Shown here: positions 54,148 to 63,107 of the stretch, in pieces | How positions within the stretch are numbered: position 1 is the first letter of the stretch | Layout: the number at the start of each line of letters is the position of its first letter | Source: Siminovitchia acidinfaciens | Lineage (GTDB): Bacteria; Bacillota; Bacilli; Bacillales; Bacillaceae_C | NCBI RefSeq assembly: GCF_003605385.1 | Contig: NZ_QYTV02000001.1 | Span: 150,946 to 214,945 of the forward strand | Direction of reading: 5' to 3' | Length of the DNA stretch: 64,000 nt | Translations under genes and position numbers: made by a program | The notes under the pieces: generated by a model | Told to the model about the DNA's origin: nothing | The model's input: the letters and a program-made list of their open reading frames with translations, nothing else | Database searches by the model: none

Positions 54148-55677
54148 CTATCTTGGAATCCAAAACATACTCCCGTTATATATGGTAATACCTTTAATTG
54201 GCTCTTCTTTTCCGTTTACGATTCTTACATTTCGATTTGAAGGGTATTCAATGGTTTGTCCATTTTTTTCAGCGATGAAAGCGGGGGCTTGATTCTTATT
54301 TTCGACTCTTACTATTGTCTTGAATCCCTGTTTTTCAAAGTGCTGTTTGGCCGGGATAAATCTCGTTTTCGTAAGCTCGGAAAGCGGCGGCAGATTGAGA
54401 TGCTTTACAACATAGTCAGCCAACTCGATATTGTTGATGAGTCCTTGAGGTTTATGCGGAACACCTTTTCCGCCGTAAGTATAGAGGAAAACGTCCTCCC
54501 CTGAATGACCTCGTGTTGTAAACCCTAAATGGGCCCGCTTGGCCATCATTTGTACCATTGCTTTTTCAATATCTTTTTCATTTTTCATTCGCTCGATTTC
54601 AACTCTGCTAAGATTATCCAGGCCATAGCTGATCAGTACATCCCTCATATTGGAACGGTCTTGCTTTAATTGCGACACGGCACCTGTTACTGTCAAAGAA
54701 GCTTTTTTTAGTGGAGTGATAAATTTTTCTGAAGGTGTTTCAGGATACGTTTTATCCGTCTGCCTGTTTCCCATTGTCAAGCCGCTGTTTCCGTGATCCG
54801 TGACTGCAATTAGAAGGGTCTGTTGATCATTTTTTGCAAATTTCAAAGCTTCATTAACAGCCTCATCGAATGCCAAAACCTCACTGACCATTCCTACAGG
54901 ATCATTCTTATGAGCAGCAAAGTCAACCTTGCTTCCTTCGATAAATAGAAAAAAGCCATTGGTATTTTGATTAAGTGTCTGTAAGGCTTTTTTTGTCATC
55001 TCGGCAAGAGAGGGCTGTTTCGGGTGGAGTCTTCTCCGATCGAAGTCATAGGCCATGTCCTCCTCGGAAAAAAAACCATGAAGCCGCGATTTGGTTGATC
55101 TCATCAACTCTTCCTTTGTATATATAACTGGAAAATCTTTATTGATAAAGGAATATTTTTTTCCTCCCCCCAGTATGACATCAATATTTTGATGCGCTTG
55201 CTGAAATCCGATCTCTCTCAGATTGTGCCGGCTGATTGAGTGGGCGGAAAAAGCTGCGGGTGTGGCATGTTGAATAGGTGCCGTAGCTACAATGCCGGTT
55301 GCCAGTCCTTTTTCTTGAGCAGCTTCCAAAACATTAGCGACTGGACGCCCCTTGATCGTTTGGTCTTTTTCCCTATAAGGGACCATGCCAATAAAATCAA
55401 CTATCGTTTTATGTCCGGTGGCCATGGCGGTGGCTGCAGCAGCTGAATCTGTAATAGCTGAACGCAAAGAATAAGTGCGAACTCCTCCGGCTAAAATTTC
55501 ATCCAGGGCAAGCGGCTTGCCCTTATAATGCCTGGATAATGTAATAACGTCTGAGTTTGTACCGTCCATTACCATAAAAATAACATTGTTCCGGTTTGTA
55601 ATAGAGGCCTCTGCGTTAAACGGGAGGCCAAATGAAATTGAGTATATGAGAACTCCTAAAATCATTTTTTTAAACAT
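54148..55677 (-). CDS. Alkaline phosphatase, secreted
   Basis: 509 residues from the ATG at 55677, preceded on the minus strand by GGGGGG; six upstream codons lack a site. Signal peptide FKKMILGVLIYSISFGLPFNAEA. PhoA-type core: metal-binding FMVMDGTNSDV, phosphoserine in ITDSAAAATAMATGHKT, FFLFIEGSKVDFAAH, AVTDHGN and TRGHSGEDV. Longer than B. subtilis PhoA/PhoB (about 460). No convincing PhoP box was seen upstream. Confidence 0.92.
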   Translation of the reverse strand: MFKKMILGVLIYSISFGLPFNAEASITNRNNVIFMVMDGTNSDVITLSRHYKGKPLALDEILAGGVRTYSLRSAITDSAAAATAMATGHKTIVDFIGMVPYREKDQTIKGRPVANVLEAAQEKGLATGIVATAPIQHATPAAFSAHSISRHNLREIGFQQAHQNIDVILGGGKKYSFINKDFPVIYTKEELMRSTKSRLHGFFSEEDMAYDFDRRRLHPKQPSLAEMTKKALQTLNQNTNGFFLFIEGSKVDFAAHKNDPVGMVSEVLAFDEAVNEALKFAKNDQQTLLIAVTDHGNSGLTMGNRQTDKTYPETPSEKFITPLKKASLTVTGAVSQLKQDRSNMRDVLISYGLDNLSRVEIERMKNEKDIEKAMVQMMAKRAHLGFTTRGHSGEDVFLYTYGGKGVPHKPQGLINNIELADYVVKHLNLPPLSELTKTRFIPAKQHFEKQGFKTIVRVENKNQAPAFIAEKNGQTIEYPSNRNVRIVNGKEEPIKGITIYNGSMFWIPR

Positions 55678-55766
55678 GTTTTCCCCCCAATACAAACGGT
55701 GTGAATGGTTTTATTATTGGGAGGATAAATGAAATTATTCGGCGTTCCTTCTTTGAGTAAAAGAAA

Positions 55767-55797
55767 AAGCTGCAACGCATTTTCCGCGTTGCAGCTT
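55767..55797 (-). terminator. Terminator of the LysM hydrolase gene
   Basis: AAGCTGCAACGC/GCGTTGCAGCTT, twelve pairs, with a T-run on the minus strand. Confidence 0.9.
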
Positions 55798-55802
55798 GAA
55801 TA

Positions 55803-56885
55803 TTAATAAAATCTCTTGTATCCGTTAAATTTGCTCTTCCAATAAGAATTGCTCAGGCTTGCAATTTCCACTCCATTGTTTCCAGCATGGATAAATTGAT
55901 TGCCTCCAAGGAAAATGCCCAAGTGGGAAATCCCACGTTTGTATGTATTTTCAAAGAAGACTAAATCTCCAGGCTGTGGGGTTTTAACATAATAAGATCG
56001 GTTGAAGTACCCATCTGCACTTGTTCTGGAGATGTTCTGGCCTGCTTGCTTAAATGCATAATATATGAACCCGCTGCAGTCAAAGCCTGCAGGAGTTGTA
56101 CCGCCCCAGACATATTTGACACCGAGATGCTGTTTGGCTGCCGTAACTACGTTGCCCACTTTTGATTGGACCGGCTGTGAAACTGATGCAGCTGTTTGTT
56201 TGACAGTCGTTCCTGCTGGAGCGCTGCCGTTTAGGCGAAGTACTTGTCCAACATAAATCAAGTCCGATCTTAGTCCGTTTAGCTGCTTCAACTGTGCTAC
56301 AGTAGTTCTGTATTTTGATGCAATCCGTCCAAGGGTATCGCCGGATACCACTTTATATGTAGTTGCATTGGCAGTGTTGCCGCTATTATTGCCTGAGGAG
56401 TTTGAAGTAGATGCCGCTGCCGTAGTAGGCGCAGGTGCCGAAGCGCTCCCCCCGCTTACTCTTAAAACTTGTCCGGGCCTGATGAGATCTGATGTCAAGC
56501 CGTTCCATTGTTTTAATTGGGCAAGGGTGATGCCATGTGAACTGGCAATTCTCATCAGGTAGTCTCCTGATTTCACAGTATATGTACTTCCCGTGGAAGG
56601 TGTGCTGTTTGTAGTTGAGTTCTTGGTTGAAGCTTTTACTGCAGGAGTAGTAGATGTACTATTTGCAGTGGAGCTACCATTTATTTGAAGAACTTGCCTT
56701 GGATAAATGATATCGCTGGATAATTTGTTTAGTTCCTTAATCTTAGTGACCGTTGTCTTATAATGATTTGCTATATTCCAAAGAGTGTCTCCGGGCTTAA
56801 CTGTGTGTTCTGCAGCAGAAGCTTTTCCAGAAAAAGTTGCTACTAATGCTACTGTTGCTACGCCGCCGACTAACTTTTTCCGCAC
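55803..56885 (-). CDS. LysM-NlpC/P60 cell-wall endopeptidase (LytE-like)
   Basis: 360 residues from GTG 56885 with AGGGGGAA upstream. Signal peptide, then three LysM domains (HTVKPGDTLWNIANHYKTTV; YTVKSGDYLMRIASSHGITL; YKVVSGDTLGRIASKYRTTV) joined by Ser/Thr/Asn-rich linkers, then an NlpC/P60 domain with catalytic Cys in FDCSGF and His in ISHLGIFLG. Cleaves D-Glu to diaminopimelate bonds in peptidoglycan. Architecture equals LytE; gene order does not fix the orthologue. Confidence 0.93.
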   Translation of the reverse strand: MRKKLVGGVATVALVATFSGKASAAEHTVKPGDTLWNIANHYKTTVTKIKELNKLSSDIIYPRQVLQINGSSTANSTSTTPAVKASTKNSTTNSTPSTGSTYTVKSGDYLMRIASSHGITLAQLKQWNGLTSDLIRPGQVLRVSGGSASAPAPTTAAASTSNSSGNNSGNTANATTYKVVSGDTLGRIASKYRTTVAQLKQLNGLRSDLIYVGQVLRLNGSAPAGTTVKQTAASVSQPVQSKVGNVVTAAKQHLGVKYVWGGTTPAGFDCSGFIYYAFKQAGQNISRTSADGYFNRSYYVKTPQPGDLVFFENTYKRGISHLGIFLGGNQFIHAGNNGVEIASLSNSYWKSKFNGYKRFY

Positions 56886-57085
56886 TATCTATTCCCCCTA
56901 GTTATATATATAGCCTTAATAGCAAGTCTAGCATAAAATTTTCATAATTCATGTAAATAAAACAAAATGTTACATTATTTTAATAAAGTAACCATATTTT
57001 TCCATGTAATAAAAAATGATTTGCTTTTCATCTGTAGGGCATTGTCATAGAATAGGAATGAGAAGGATTTCAGGAGGTATTCGAC

Positions 57086-58270
57086 TTGGGAAAAAAGAAT
57101 CGATTTGAAACAGATGTCTTACATGCAGGATATAATCCATCCGATTATCTGGGAAGTCTTGTTCCACCGCTTTTCCAGACCTCGACATATACATTTCCAT
57201 CTGCCGAAGAAGGGGAACGACGCTTTGCGGGTGAGTCGGAAGGACATATTTATTCTAGGTTGGGAAACCCGACAGTTACAGCCCTGGAAGAAAGAATGGC
57301 GGTGCTTGAGGAAGGGGAAGCGGCATTGGCATTTGCTTCCGGAATGGCGGCTGTAAGCGCCACATTATTCCATTTGACGAATACTGGCGACCACATTTTA
57401 TGCTCCGAAGGTATTTACGGATGCACTTTCGGTCTCCTGCAATTGATGGAGAAGAAATATAAGATCGATCATGACTTGATCAATATGGATAGTGAGGAAA
57501 CGGTCAGAGCGGCTATTCGCGACAACACAAAAGTGATATATGTGGAAACACCGATCAATCCGACAATGAAACTGGTTGATCTTGAAATGATTGTCAGTGT
57601 TGCCAAAGAACATGATATTCGTGTTGTCGTTGACAATACGTTCTGTTCGCCATATTTACAAAGACCACTAGCATTGGGCTGTGATTATGTTTTGCACAGT
57701 GCGACCAAGTATATCGGAGGTCACGGCGATGTGGTTGCGGGCCTTGTTGTCGGTGCAGATAAAGATGAAATCGCTGCAATGGGAGCCACCATGAGAAAAG
57801 ATATCGGAGGAATCATGTCTCCATTTGATGCATGGCTATTGATGCGAGGTCTGAAAACGCTGCCTGTAAGACTAGACCGCCACTGTGAAAACGCAGAAAA
57901 AGTTGCCGGGAAATTAAAATCACATCCGAAGGTGGGACAAATGTTCTATCCTGGAGATCCGGACTTCCCGCAGTACGAACTCGCCCAAAGGCAAATGAAA
58001 CGTCCTGGAGGGATGATCAGCTTCGAAGTCAAGGGAAGCAAAGAGGATGCACAAGCTATTTTAAATCGGGTCAAGCTCATAAGTCTGGCTGTCAGTTTGG
58101 GTGACACGGAAACACTGATTCAGCATCCCGCAACAATGACTCATGCGGTTGTACCAGCGGAAGAGCGGAAGAAAATGGGGATATCCGATACGTTGATTAG
58201 AATATCCGTCGGTTTGGAAGCATGGGAAGATATTTGGGAAGACCTGAAACAGGCATTGGATGGTATCTGA
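57086..58270 (+). CDS. megL: Methionine gamma-lyase
   Basis: 394 residues from TTG 57086 with CAGGAGG upstream. PLP-dependent Cys/Met metabolism family: Schiff-base Lys208 in HSATKYIGGHGD, Tyr in YSRLGNPT. YGCTFGLL has a Cys (113) at the place that marks methionine gamma-lyases; cystathionine lyases usually lack it. Would convert Met to methanethiol, 2-oxobutyrate and ammonia. Cystathionine or homocysteine lyase activity cannot be excluded. Confidence 0.85.
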   Translation: MGKKNRFETDVLHAGYNPSDYLGSLVPPLFQTSTYTFPSAEEGERRFAGESEGHIYSRLGNPTVTALEERMAVLEEGEAALAFASGMAAVSATLFHLTNTGDHILCSEGIYGCTFGLLQLMEKKYKIDHDLINMDSEETVRAAIRDNTKVIYVETPINPTMKLVDLEMIVSVAKEHDIRVVVDNTFCSPYLQRPLALGCDYVLHSATKYIGGHGDVVAGLVVGADKDEIAAMGATMRKDIGGIMSPFDAWLLMRGLKTLPVRLDRHCENAEKVAGKLKSHPKVGQMFYPGDPDFPQYELAQRQMKRPGGMISFEVKGSKEDAQAILNRVKLISLAVSLGDTETLIQHPATMTHAVVPAEERKKMGISDTLIRISVGLEAWEDIWEDLKQALDGI

Positions 58271-58311
58271 TTAATAACGCGGCAGCAACCTTAGATTAAT
58301 TACCACCCTTG

Positions 58312-58344
58312 AAACACCTTGTCTTTTTATGAGGCAAGGTGTTT
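58312..58344 (+). terminator. Terminator of megL
   Basis: AAACACCTTG/CAAGGTGTTT, ten pairs, 13-base loop. Confidence 0.8.
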
Positions 58345-58640
58345 TAAAATTTATCCTGCGTAAAACCTTGAGGAGTTGGGGCCTCCCTATTGCAACAGGT
58401 AAGCTCTTCAACAGTATTATCGCATGAAGAAAAAGCGGCAGATTTTTAGGGATGTAGTGTATAAGCGGCGTTGCCTTTTCGAGCAGTCTATTGTCAGTAA
58501 ACAGTTGCTTTAGCTTTTATGCTGGAAAAGTCGCCAGGCATAACCCGTGTAAATGAATCATAATGTATCAAGGGGTTATTTGGATGGGGTGGTAAAGGGC
58601 TGGATATGCCACCAAAAAAATCTGCGTTGTTTCTCGGGGT
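58345..58640. other. Intergenic region without recognised features
   Basis: About 300 bases between the megL terminator and the nagB promoter. No open frame with a ribosome site and no clear repeat module. Confidence 0.4.
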
Positions 58641-58645
58641 TTTTA

Positions 58646-58674
58646 TTGTAACGAAAAAAAATGAGCTTTATAAT
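58646..58674 (+). promoter_or_regulatory. Putative SigA promoter of nagB
   Basis: TTGTAA (58646-58651), 17-base spacer, TATAAT (58669-58674). The leader would be about 125 bases. No NagR-type palindrome was recognised. Confidence 0.55.
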
Positions 58675-58805
58675 TAATAGATGTTCATTCGGAAATTTGT
58701 TTAAATATGACAAAATGAGGTAAATAAGCAGGGTCCTAGGGAATGAAGCCGCAATTTTGGGGGTTCAAGATATAAGTGTTCCAGTTATGTTAGGAGGAAA
58801 ATGAG

Positions 58806-59519
58806 ATGAACGTGTTAATATTTAAAAACCCGGAAGAAGCAACAAAAGCCGCTTTTGATATTGTAAGCCAGCGTCTTGAAGCAGGATTGAAAACAATCGG
58901 CTTGGCTACAGGAAGTACTCCTTTAAAGCTTTATGAAAAGCTACGCAGTACGAACATGGATGTTTCTCATGTGACGACTGTAAACCTCGATGAATATGTC
59001 GGATTGGAGCCGACGGACCCCCAGAGCTACAATTATTATATGAATGAAGAATTGTTCAAGTATATGAATTTTGCGGCAACCTATGTTCCTAATGGAGTGG
59101 CTGAGGACCTGGAAAAAGAGTGTGAGCGATACGAGGAGATTTTGAGAAACCATCCCGTTGATCTGCAAATATTGGGAATGGGACCGAACGGTCATATCGG
59201 TTTCAATGAACCGGGGACATCCTTTGAATCAGTTACACATATTGCCGAGTTGACCCAATCTACTAGAGATGCAAATAAAAGATTCTTTGATAAAGAGGAA
59301 GATGTGCCGACAAGGGCGATCACAATGGGGATTTCTTCCATCATGATTGCCAAAGAGATCATGATGCTTGCCTTTGGAGAAGGTAAAGCTGAAGCAGTGA
59401 GAAATATGATTGATGTTCCGGTCACAGTTGATTGCCCGGCTTCTGTTCTGCAAAACCATTCAAATGCTATCATCATTCTTGATGAAGCAGCGGCAAGTAA
59501 ATTGAAACGTAATTATTAA
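58806..59519 (+). CDS. nagB: Glucosamine-6-phosphate deaminase
   Basis: 237 residues with TAGGAGGA upstream. Converts GlcN-6-P to fructose-6-P and ammonia. GLATGSTPLKLYEKL, VNLDEYVGLEPTDPQSYNYY and LGMGPNGHIGFNEPGTSFES are diagnostic. No nagA lies beside it in this window, unlike the usual nagAB operon. Confidence 0.95.
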   Translation: MNVLIFKNPEEATKAAFDIVSQRLEAGLKTIGLATGSTPLKLYEKLRSTNMDVSHVTTVNLDEYVGLEPTDPQSYNYYMNEELFKYMNFAATYVPNGVAEDLEKECERYEEILRNHPVDLQILGMGPNGHIGFNEPGTSFESVTHIAELTQSTRDANKRFFDKEEDVPTRAITMGISSIMIAKEIMMLAFGEGKAEAVRNMIDVPVTVDCPASVLQNHSNAIIILDEAAASKLKRNY

Positions 59520-59524
59520 CAATA

Positions 59525-59803
59525 AACAAAAGCGCAAGTGCCTGTTCATCGACGTACAGACTGAGCTGAAATGTGGAAGACGGCCGTTAAGGGGCGACAA
59601 GCGCTGGAGGGCAATCCAGTGAAGTCGTTCTTTGACTTCATTGGATTGACCGAAGCGACCTCGAGCCCCTGCCGTCTGCAACTAGACAATAGTGACTCCA
59701 ACGAGATAAAGGAAACACGGCGACGAAGGCCGCCTCAGAACGCCACATCCTGTGGCTTCGGTGGCACTAGGACGTCCTGTCCGTCGGAGCTGGACGCAGC
59801 ATA
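59525..59803 (+). repeat. Family A repeat with nested second unit, downstream of nagB
   Basis: Outer unit: AAAAGCGCAAGTGCCTG, GACGTACAGACTG, then GAGATAAAGGAAACACGGCG, CCACATCCTGTGGCTTCGG and GTCCGTCGGAGCTGGACG. Between ACTG and GAGATAAAGG lies an inner unit from GACGGCCGTTAAGGGGCG to CTGCAACTAGACAATAG, carrying the CCAGTGAAGTC/GACTTCATTGG hairpin. ATTAACAA occurs at 59515-59522, over the nagB stop, and at 59809-59816. Confidence 0.8.
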
Positions 59804-59858
59804 TTCCGATTAACAAGTTATACACAAGCACAGAATTTTATAGTTTAATAAACAAAAG

Positions 59859-59885
59859 GCCGGACATCCCATTGAGATGTCCGGC
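59859..59885 (-). terminator. Bidirectional terminator
   Basis: GCCGGACATC/GATGTCCGGC with loop CCATTGA; T-rich on the minus strand after the adaptor gene and partly on the plus strand. Confidence 0.85.
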
Positions 59886-59892
59886 TTAATTT

Positions 59893-61146
59893 TCATTGTT
59901 GCAAAACACCGATAAAAAAGTACTTAATAACTTTTTTGCGGCTGATTTCTTTTGCGGAAGATCTATTCAACTTATATACATCCAACGGCGTAATGAACGG
60001 AGCCTGCTTCACAGCTTGGCGATGGTCCGTCACGTAAAACTCTCCTGCTTTTGCCCCGTTTTTAATGGCATAAAGATTTCCGACTTCCAATCCTGTTGTT
60101 ACTTTTCGCTTTTCTGCTATTCCGCTTTCGTTCAGCACCCAAATATAGGACGTATCTTTTTTCTCGCCGATGCTTTTTCCAAGTACGGCGGGTACATCCT
60201 TTTCTTCTTCCAAAATAATATCGGCTGTGACATGGTAACCAATATGTATATCTTCATTTTCCTCATCAAAGGCTGCTGTAAAAGGATATATGCTTTTCTT
60301 TTTAACTTCCGGTCTGTCTGCCGGAAGCTCGGAGATTTGATTGATTTCCCCAGTCAGCCGCCCTTCGAATAAGTGAGAAAGGATATTCACTTTCATCCCT
60401 TCATCCACTTGGGGCAATTGCTCCTCCTGAAGTTCTCCCTTCAGTATTTTCTCATCGGATACAATTGTAATGACCTTCTTCGAATCAGGGGTTATTTTTT
60501 TTACAACACCGGAAATGGGACTTGTGAGCGACAGGCTATCCTTATCGTTTTGCAAGGAATCCCTCTGACTTTCGAGCTTCTTGATATCAGCCTCAAGCTT
60601 TTCCATTTCAAAAATTTTTTCGCCGATTTCTTTATCATTAGCTTGTTTCCACTCTTCCTCATTGAAATGGTCAGAGGGGCTCGGATAGTACCAATCACTA
60701 TAATCCTCGTCATAATATAGATCTGCGTTTGATGACCTCGATGAAACAGGCGGAGTCAGCGATTTTAATTGATTGATCAGGGACTGAATGCTGTTTCTCT
60801 TGGATTGCAGACTTTCTATCTCCGCATCCAAAAGAGCCGTTTGCCTGTCAATCTTATCGCTTTTATAAAGGAGCAGAGGAGTACCTTCCTCTACAGTATC
60901 GCCTTCACCGACAAGGAACTCTTCTATTGTTTCATCTTCGGAAGCCAACACATAGTATGTCTCGGCTTGAGTGATTACTCCATCAACAGGCAATGACTCC
61001 ACGATGTCCGTCTTTCTTATTTTCGACCAGTCCGTAATATGATTAATCCGGCTGACTTTGCTGTTTTCCTTGCTGATAAGAACTAAGTTTACTATAAGAA
61101 ATCCTGTTAATCCTATTGCTAGCAGTATGCTAAACCACTTCATCAT
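59893..61146 (-). CDS. HlyD-type membrane-fusion/efflux adaptor (YknX-like)
   Basis: 417 residues from ATG 61146. One N-terminal helix (KWFSILLAIGLTGFLIVNLVL), a lipoyl-like half (GDTVEEGTPLLLYKSDK), a coiled-coil hairpin with Gln/Ser-rich ELESQRDSLQND-like heptads interrupted by a Tyr/Asp-rich insert (about residues 150-175), then the second lipoyl half (LTSPISGVVKKITPDS) and beta-barrel. Adaptors normally couple to an ABC or RND pump; none is encoded beside it. It follows a Yip1 gene by 19 bases, as yknX follows yknW in B. subtilis. Confidence 0.85.
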   Translation of the reverse strand: MMKWFSILLAIGLTGFLIVNLVLISKENSKVSRINHITDWSKIRKTDIVESLPVDGVITQAETYYVLASEDETIEEFLVGEGDTVEEGTPLLLYKSDKIDRQTALLDAEIESLQSKRNSIQSLINQLKSLTPPVSSRSSNADLYYDEDYSDWYYPSPSDHFNEEEWKQANDKEIGEKIFEMEKLEADIKKLESQRDSLQNDKDSLSLTSPISGVVKKITPDSKKVITIVSDEKILKGELQEEQLPQVDEGMKVNILSHLFEGRLTGEINQISELPADRPEVKKKSIYPFTAAFDEENEDIHIGYHVTADIILEEEKDVPAVLGKSIGEKKDTSYIWVLNESGIAEKRKVTTGLEVGNLYAIKNGAKAGEFYVTDHRQAVKQAPFITPLDVYKLNRSSAKEISRKKVIKYFFIGVLQQ

Positions 61147-61165
61147 TGTCCACAGCACACCTTCG

Positions 61166-61828
61166 TCATAAAATCTTTTTAAAATCAAGAAAAGCCAGGA
61201 ATGCAGATCCGAGCCAGAAAATGAGATGTACTCCCAAGACGATGCCGAATAATGACAGTTGCCGACGGCGGCTTAAAATGCGCAAACCGTACAATTGGAT
61301 TGAAATCACCCAAACTTTAAAGAGTGAGATACAGCCAAGGAAATAAATGAAATATCGTTTATCTGTCATATACTGAGCGATCGGGCCGAGTGAGAATGGA
61401 GAAGAGGACCAGGGCAGGTTTAATTGCACGGTCAGGAAAATATTGATTGCTTGCTCCAAAAGTAAGATAGGAAATATAAATGCCTGCAGCACTACCAGCT
61501 TGGAATATGGAACGTCTGTAAGTGTCCAAAACCAGAGCGCCTGAAAAAAAATGATCAAGGCTGCATAGAAAAGCCCAAGAATAAAACGGCCCGCAATAAA
61601 GTAGCTTTTCAGCCATTCAAACTCTCCGCTTGAACCTTCGGTCAATTCAGATGAAAATACATGCGAACCTATGCCCGCAAATCCAGACACGGCAAAAACT
61701 AAGGTGCTCATTAAAAATAGCAGAAATAATTTGAGGCGGAGGTCATAGACACTTTCCGCTTTTTCCAATTGAAAAAAACTTCTCTTGGGATAAAGCAAAC
61801 CTTTTAATATTCTTAACTGGTAAATCAT
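61166..61828 (-). CDS. Yip1-domain membrane protein (YknW-like)
   Basis: 220 residues from ATG 61828 (AGGTGAG upstream); a GTG three codons earlier is an alternative. Five or six hydrophobic segments (for example LRLKLFLLFLMSTLVFAVSG and YSKLVVLQAFIFPILLLEQA), with the layout of Yip1 family proteins. In B. subtilis YknW assists assembly of the YknXYZ transporter against the SDP toxin. First gene of the two-gene minus-strand operon with the adaptor. Confidence 0.75.
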   Translation of the reverse strand: MIYQLRILKGLLYPKRSFFQLEKAESVYDLRLKLFLLFLMSTLVFAVSGFAGIGSHVFSSELTEGSSGEFEWLKSYFIAGRFILGLFYAALIIFFQALWFWTLTDVPYSKLVVLQAFIFPILLLEQAINIFLTVQLNLPWSSSPFSLGPIAQYMTDKRYFIYFLGCISLFKVWVISIQLYGLRILSRRRQLSLFGIVLGVHLIFWLGSAFLAFLDFKKIL

Positions 61829-61987
61829 TACTCTCACCTGTTTCGAAAAACCTATGATTTCCCCTCATTTTACCTCATAATGTCCTTTTTTGTAATCCGC
61901 TAGTTGAAATTTTGTCAATATGGAGACATTCGGGTGCAATTCAGGCTAAAAGAATGGGATTTTGTATTCAAAAATCCGTGCAATTTA

Positions 61988-62044
61988 AATTTTGAAAAAG
62001 TTGTCGAAAAAAGTTTGAAAATGAGAATGATTGATATAATCATT
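61988..62044 (+). promoter_or_regulatory. ilv operon promoter with CodY-like box and palindrome
   Basis: TGATATAAT (62032-62040) is an extended -10. Upstream AATTTTGAAAAAGTT (61988-62002) fits the CodY box AATTTTCWGAAAATT with three mismatches. AATGATT-GATAT-AATCATT (62026-62044) is a perfect inverted repeat over the -10, suited to a dimeric repressor. No T-box leader is visible in the about 140 bases before ilvE. Confidence 0.5.
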
Positions 62045-62185
62045 ATGTAAACGGATACAGTATTTGTGCTGGCTTTTAAGCAGCGATAAGATTCTGAAAA
62101 ATGGTTGACGGAATGGGGAATCAACGGTATTATTAGGAACAATATATTACATCCACAAACGACAAATGTGCGAGAGGGGCGAACA

Positions 62186-63088
62186 ATGGTGAGCGAGCAG
62201 TGGATATTCCTCAACGGCAACTATGTGAATAAAGAAGAAGCCGTTGTTTCGGTATATGACCATGGGTTTTTGTATGGAGATGGGGTTTTTGAAGGGATCC
62301 GTTCTTACGGCGGAAATATTTTCCGCTTGGATGAGCACCTCGTCCGTTTATATGAATCTGCAAAATCCATCATGATCGATATACCGTATACTCAGGAGGA
62401 AATGACACAAATTCTTGTGGAAACTCTCCGAAGAAATAATCTGAAAGATGGGTATATTCGCCTGGTCGTTTCACGTGGAGTTGGAGATCTCGGACTGGAT
62501 CCGGCAAATTGCAGGAAGCCTTCTGTAATTGTCATTGCCGAACCGCTTCGAATTTTCCCTAAAGAGTTGTACGATTCAGGAATTGAAATTGCAACGGTGG
62601 CCACCCGGCGGAATCGCTCGGATGTGCTTAATCCGATGATAAAGTCTTTAAACTACTTAAATAATATTCTTGTAAAAATAGAGGCGAACCTGGCAGGGGT
62701 ACAAGAGGCATTGATGTTAAATGACCAGGGATATGTTGCCGAGGGTTCAGCCGATAATATATTTGTGGTTAAAGGAAATAAAATTTTGACACCTCCGGGG
62801 CACGTCGGTGCATTAGTAGGAGTTACGAGAAATACAATTATTGAGATTGCCAAAGAAAAAGGTTATGAGATCGAAGAAGCTATGTTCACCAGACATGAAG
62901 TCTATACGGCAGATGAAGTTTTCCTGACAGGTACGGCAGTTGAAGTCATAGCCGTTGTTAAAGTGGACGGACGAGTCATCGGTGAAGGTAAGCCGGGTCC
63001 TGTTACAAATGATCTGCTTGAAAGCTTCCGGGAAATAACCGTTACAGATGGGAAAAAAGTTTACGGCGAAACATTACATGTCAGCTAA
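62186..63088 (+). CDS. ilvE: Branched-chain amino acid aminotransferase
   Basis: 300 residues from ATG 62186 with GAGAGGGGCG upstream; the frame is open back to 62105 without a site. Fold-type IV PLP enzyme: [23 protein letters not shown] Lys in [25 protein letters not shown] and [12 protein letters not shown]. Last step of Ile/Leu/Val synthesis. D-amino acid transaminase is the nearest alternative but the operon context supports ilvE. Confidence 0.92.
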   Translation: MVSEQWIFLNGNYVNKEEAVVSVYDHGFLYGDGVFEGIRSYGGNIFRLDEHLVRLYESAKSIMIDIPYTQEEMTQILVETLRRNNLKDGYIRLVVSRGVGDLGLDPANCRKPSVIVIAEPLRIFPKELYDSGIEIATVATRRNRSDVLNPMIKSLNYLNNILVKIEANLAGVQEALMLNDQGYVAEGSADNIFVVKGNKILTPPGHVGALVGVTRNTIIEIAKEKGYEIEEAMFTRHEVYTADEVFLTGTAVEVIAVVKVDGRVIGEGKPGPVTNDLLESFREITVTDGKKVYGETLHVS

Positions 63089-63107
63089 GAATCAGAGGGG
63101 GATGACG

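Noticed and set aside
56900-57060. WalR box upstream of the LysM hydrolase
   Set aside because: TGTAAA and TGTTAC half-sites exist on the plus strand, but their spacing is 10 rather than 5 bases and the minus-strand match is incomplete.
58271-58805. S-box, glmS ribozyme or NagR operator near megL/nagB
   Set aside because: None of the conserved core motifs of these elements could be found.
61838-62185. T-box riboswitch in front of ilvE
   Set aside because: No specifier hairpin, T-box sequence or terminator was found in the leader.
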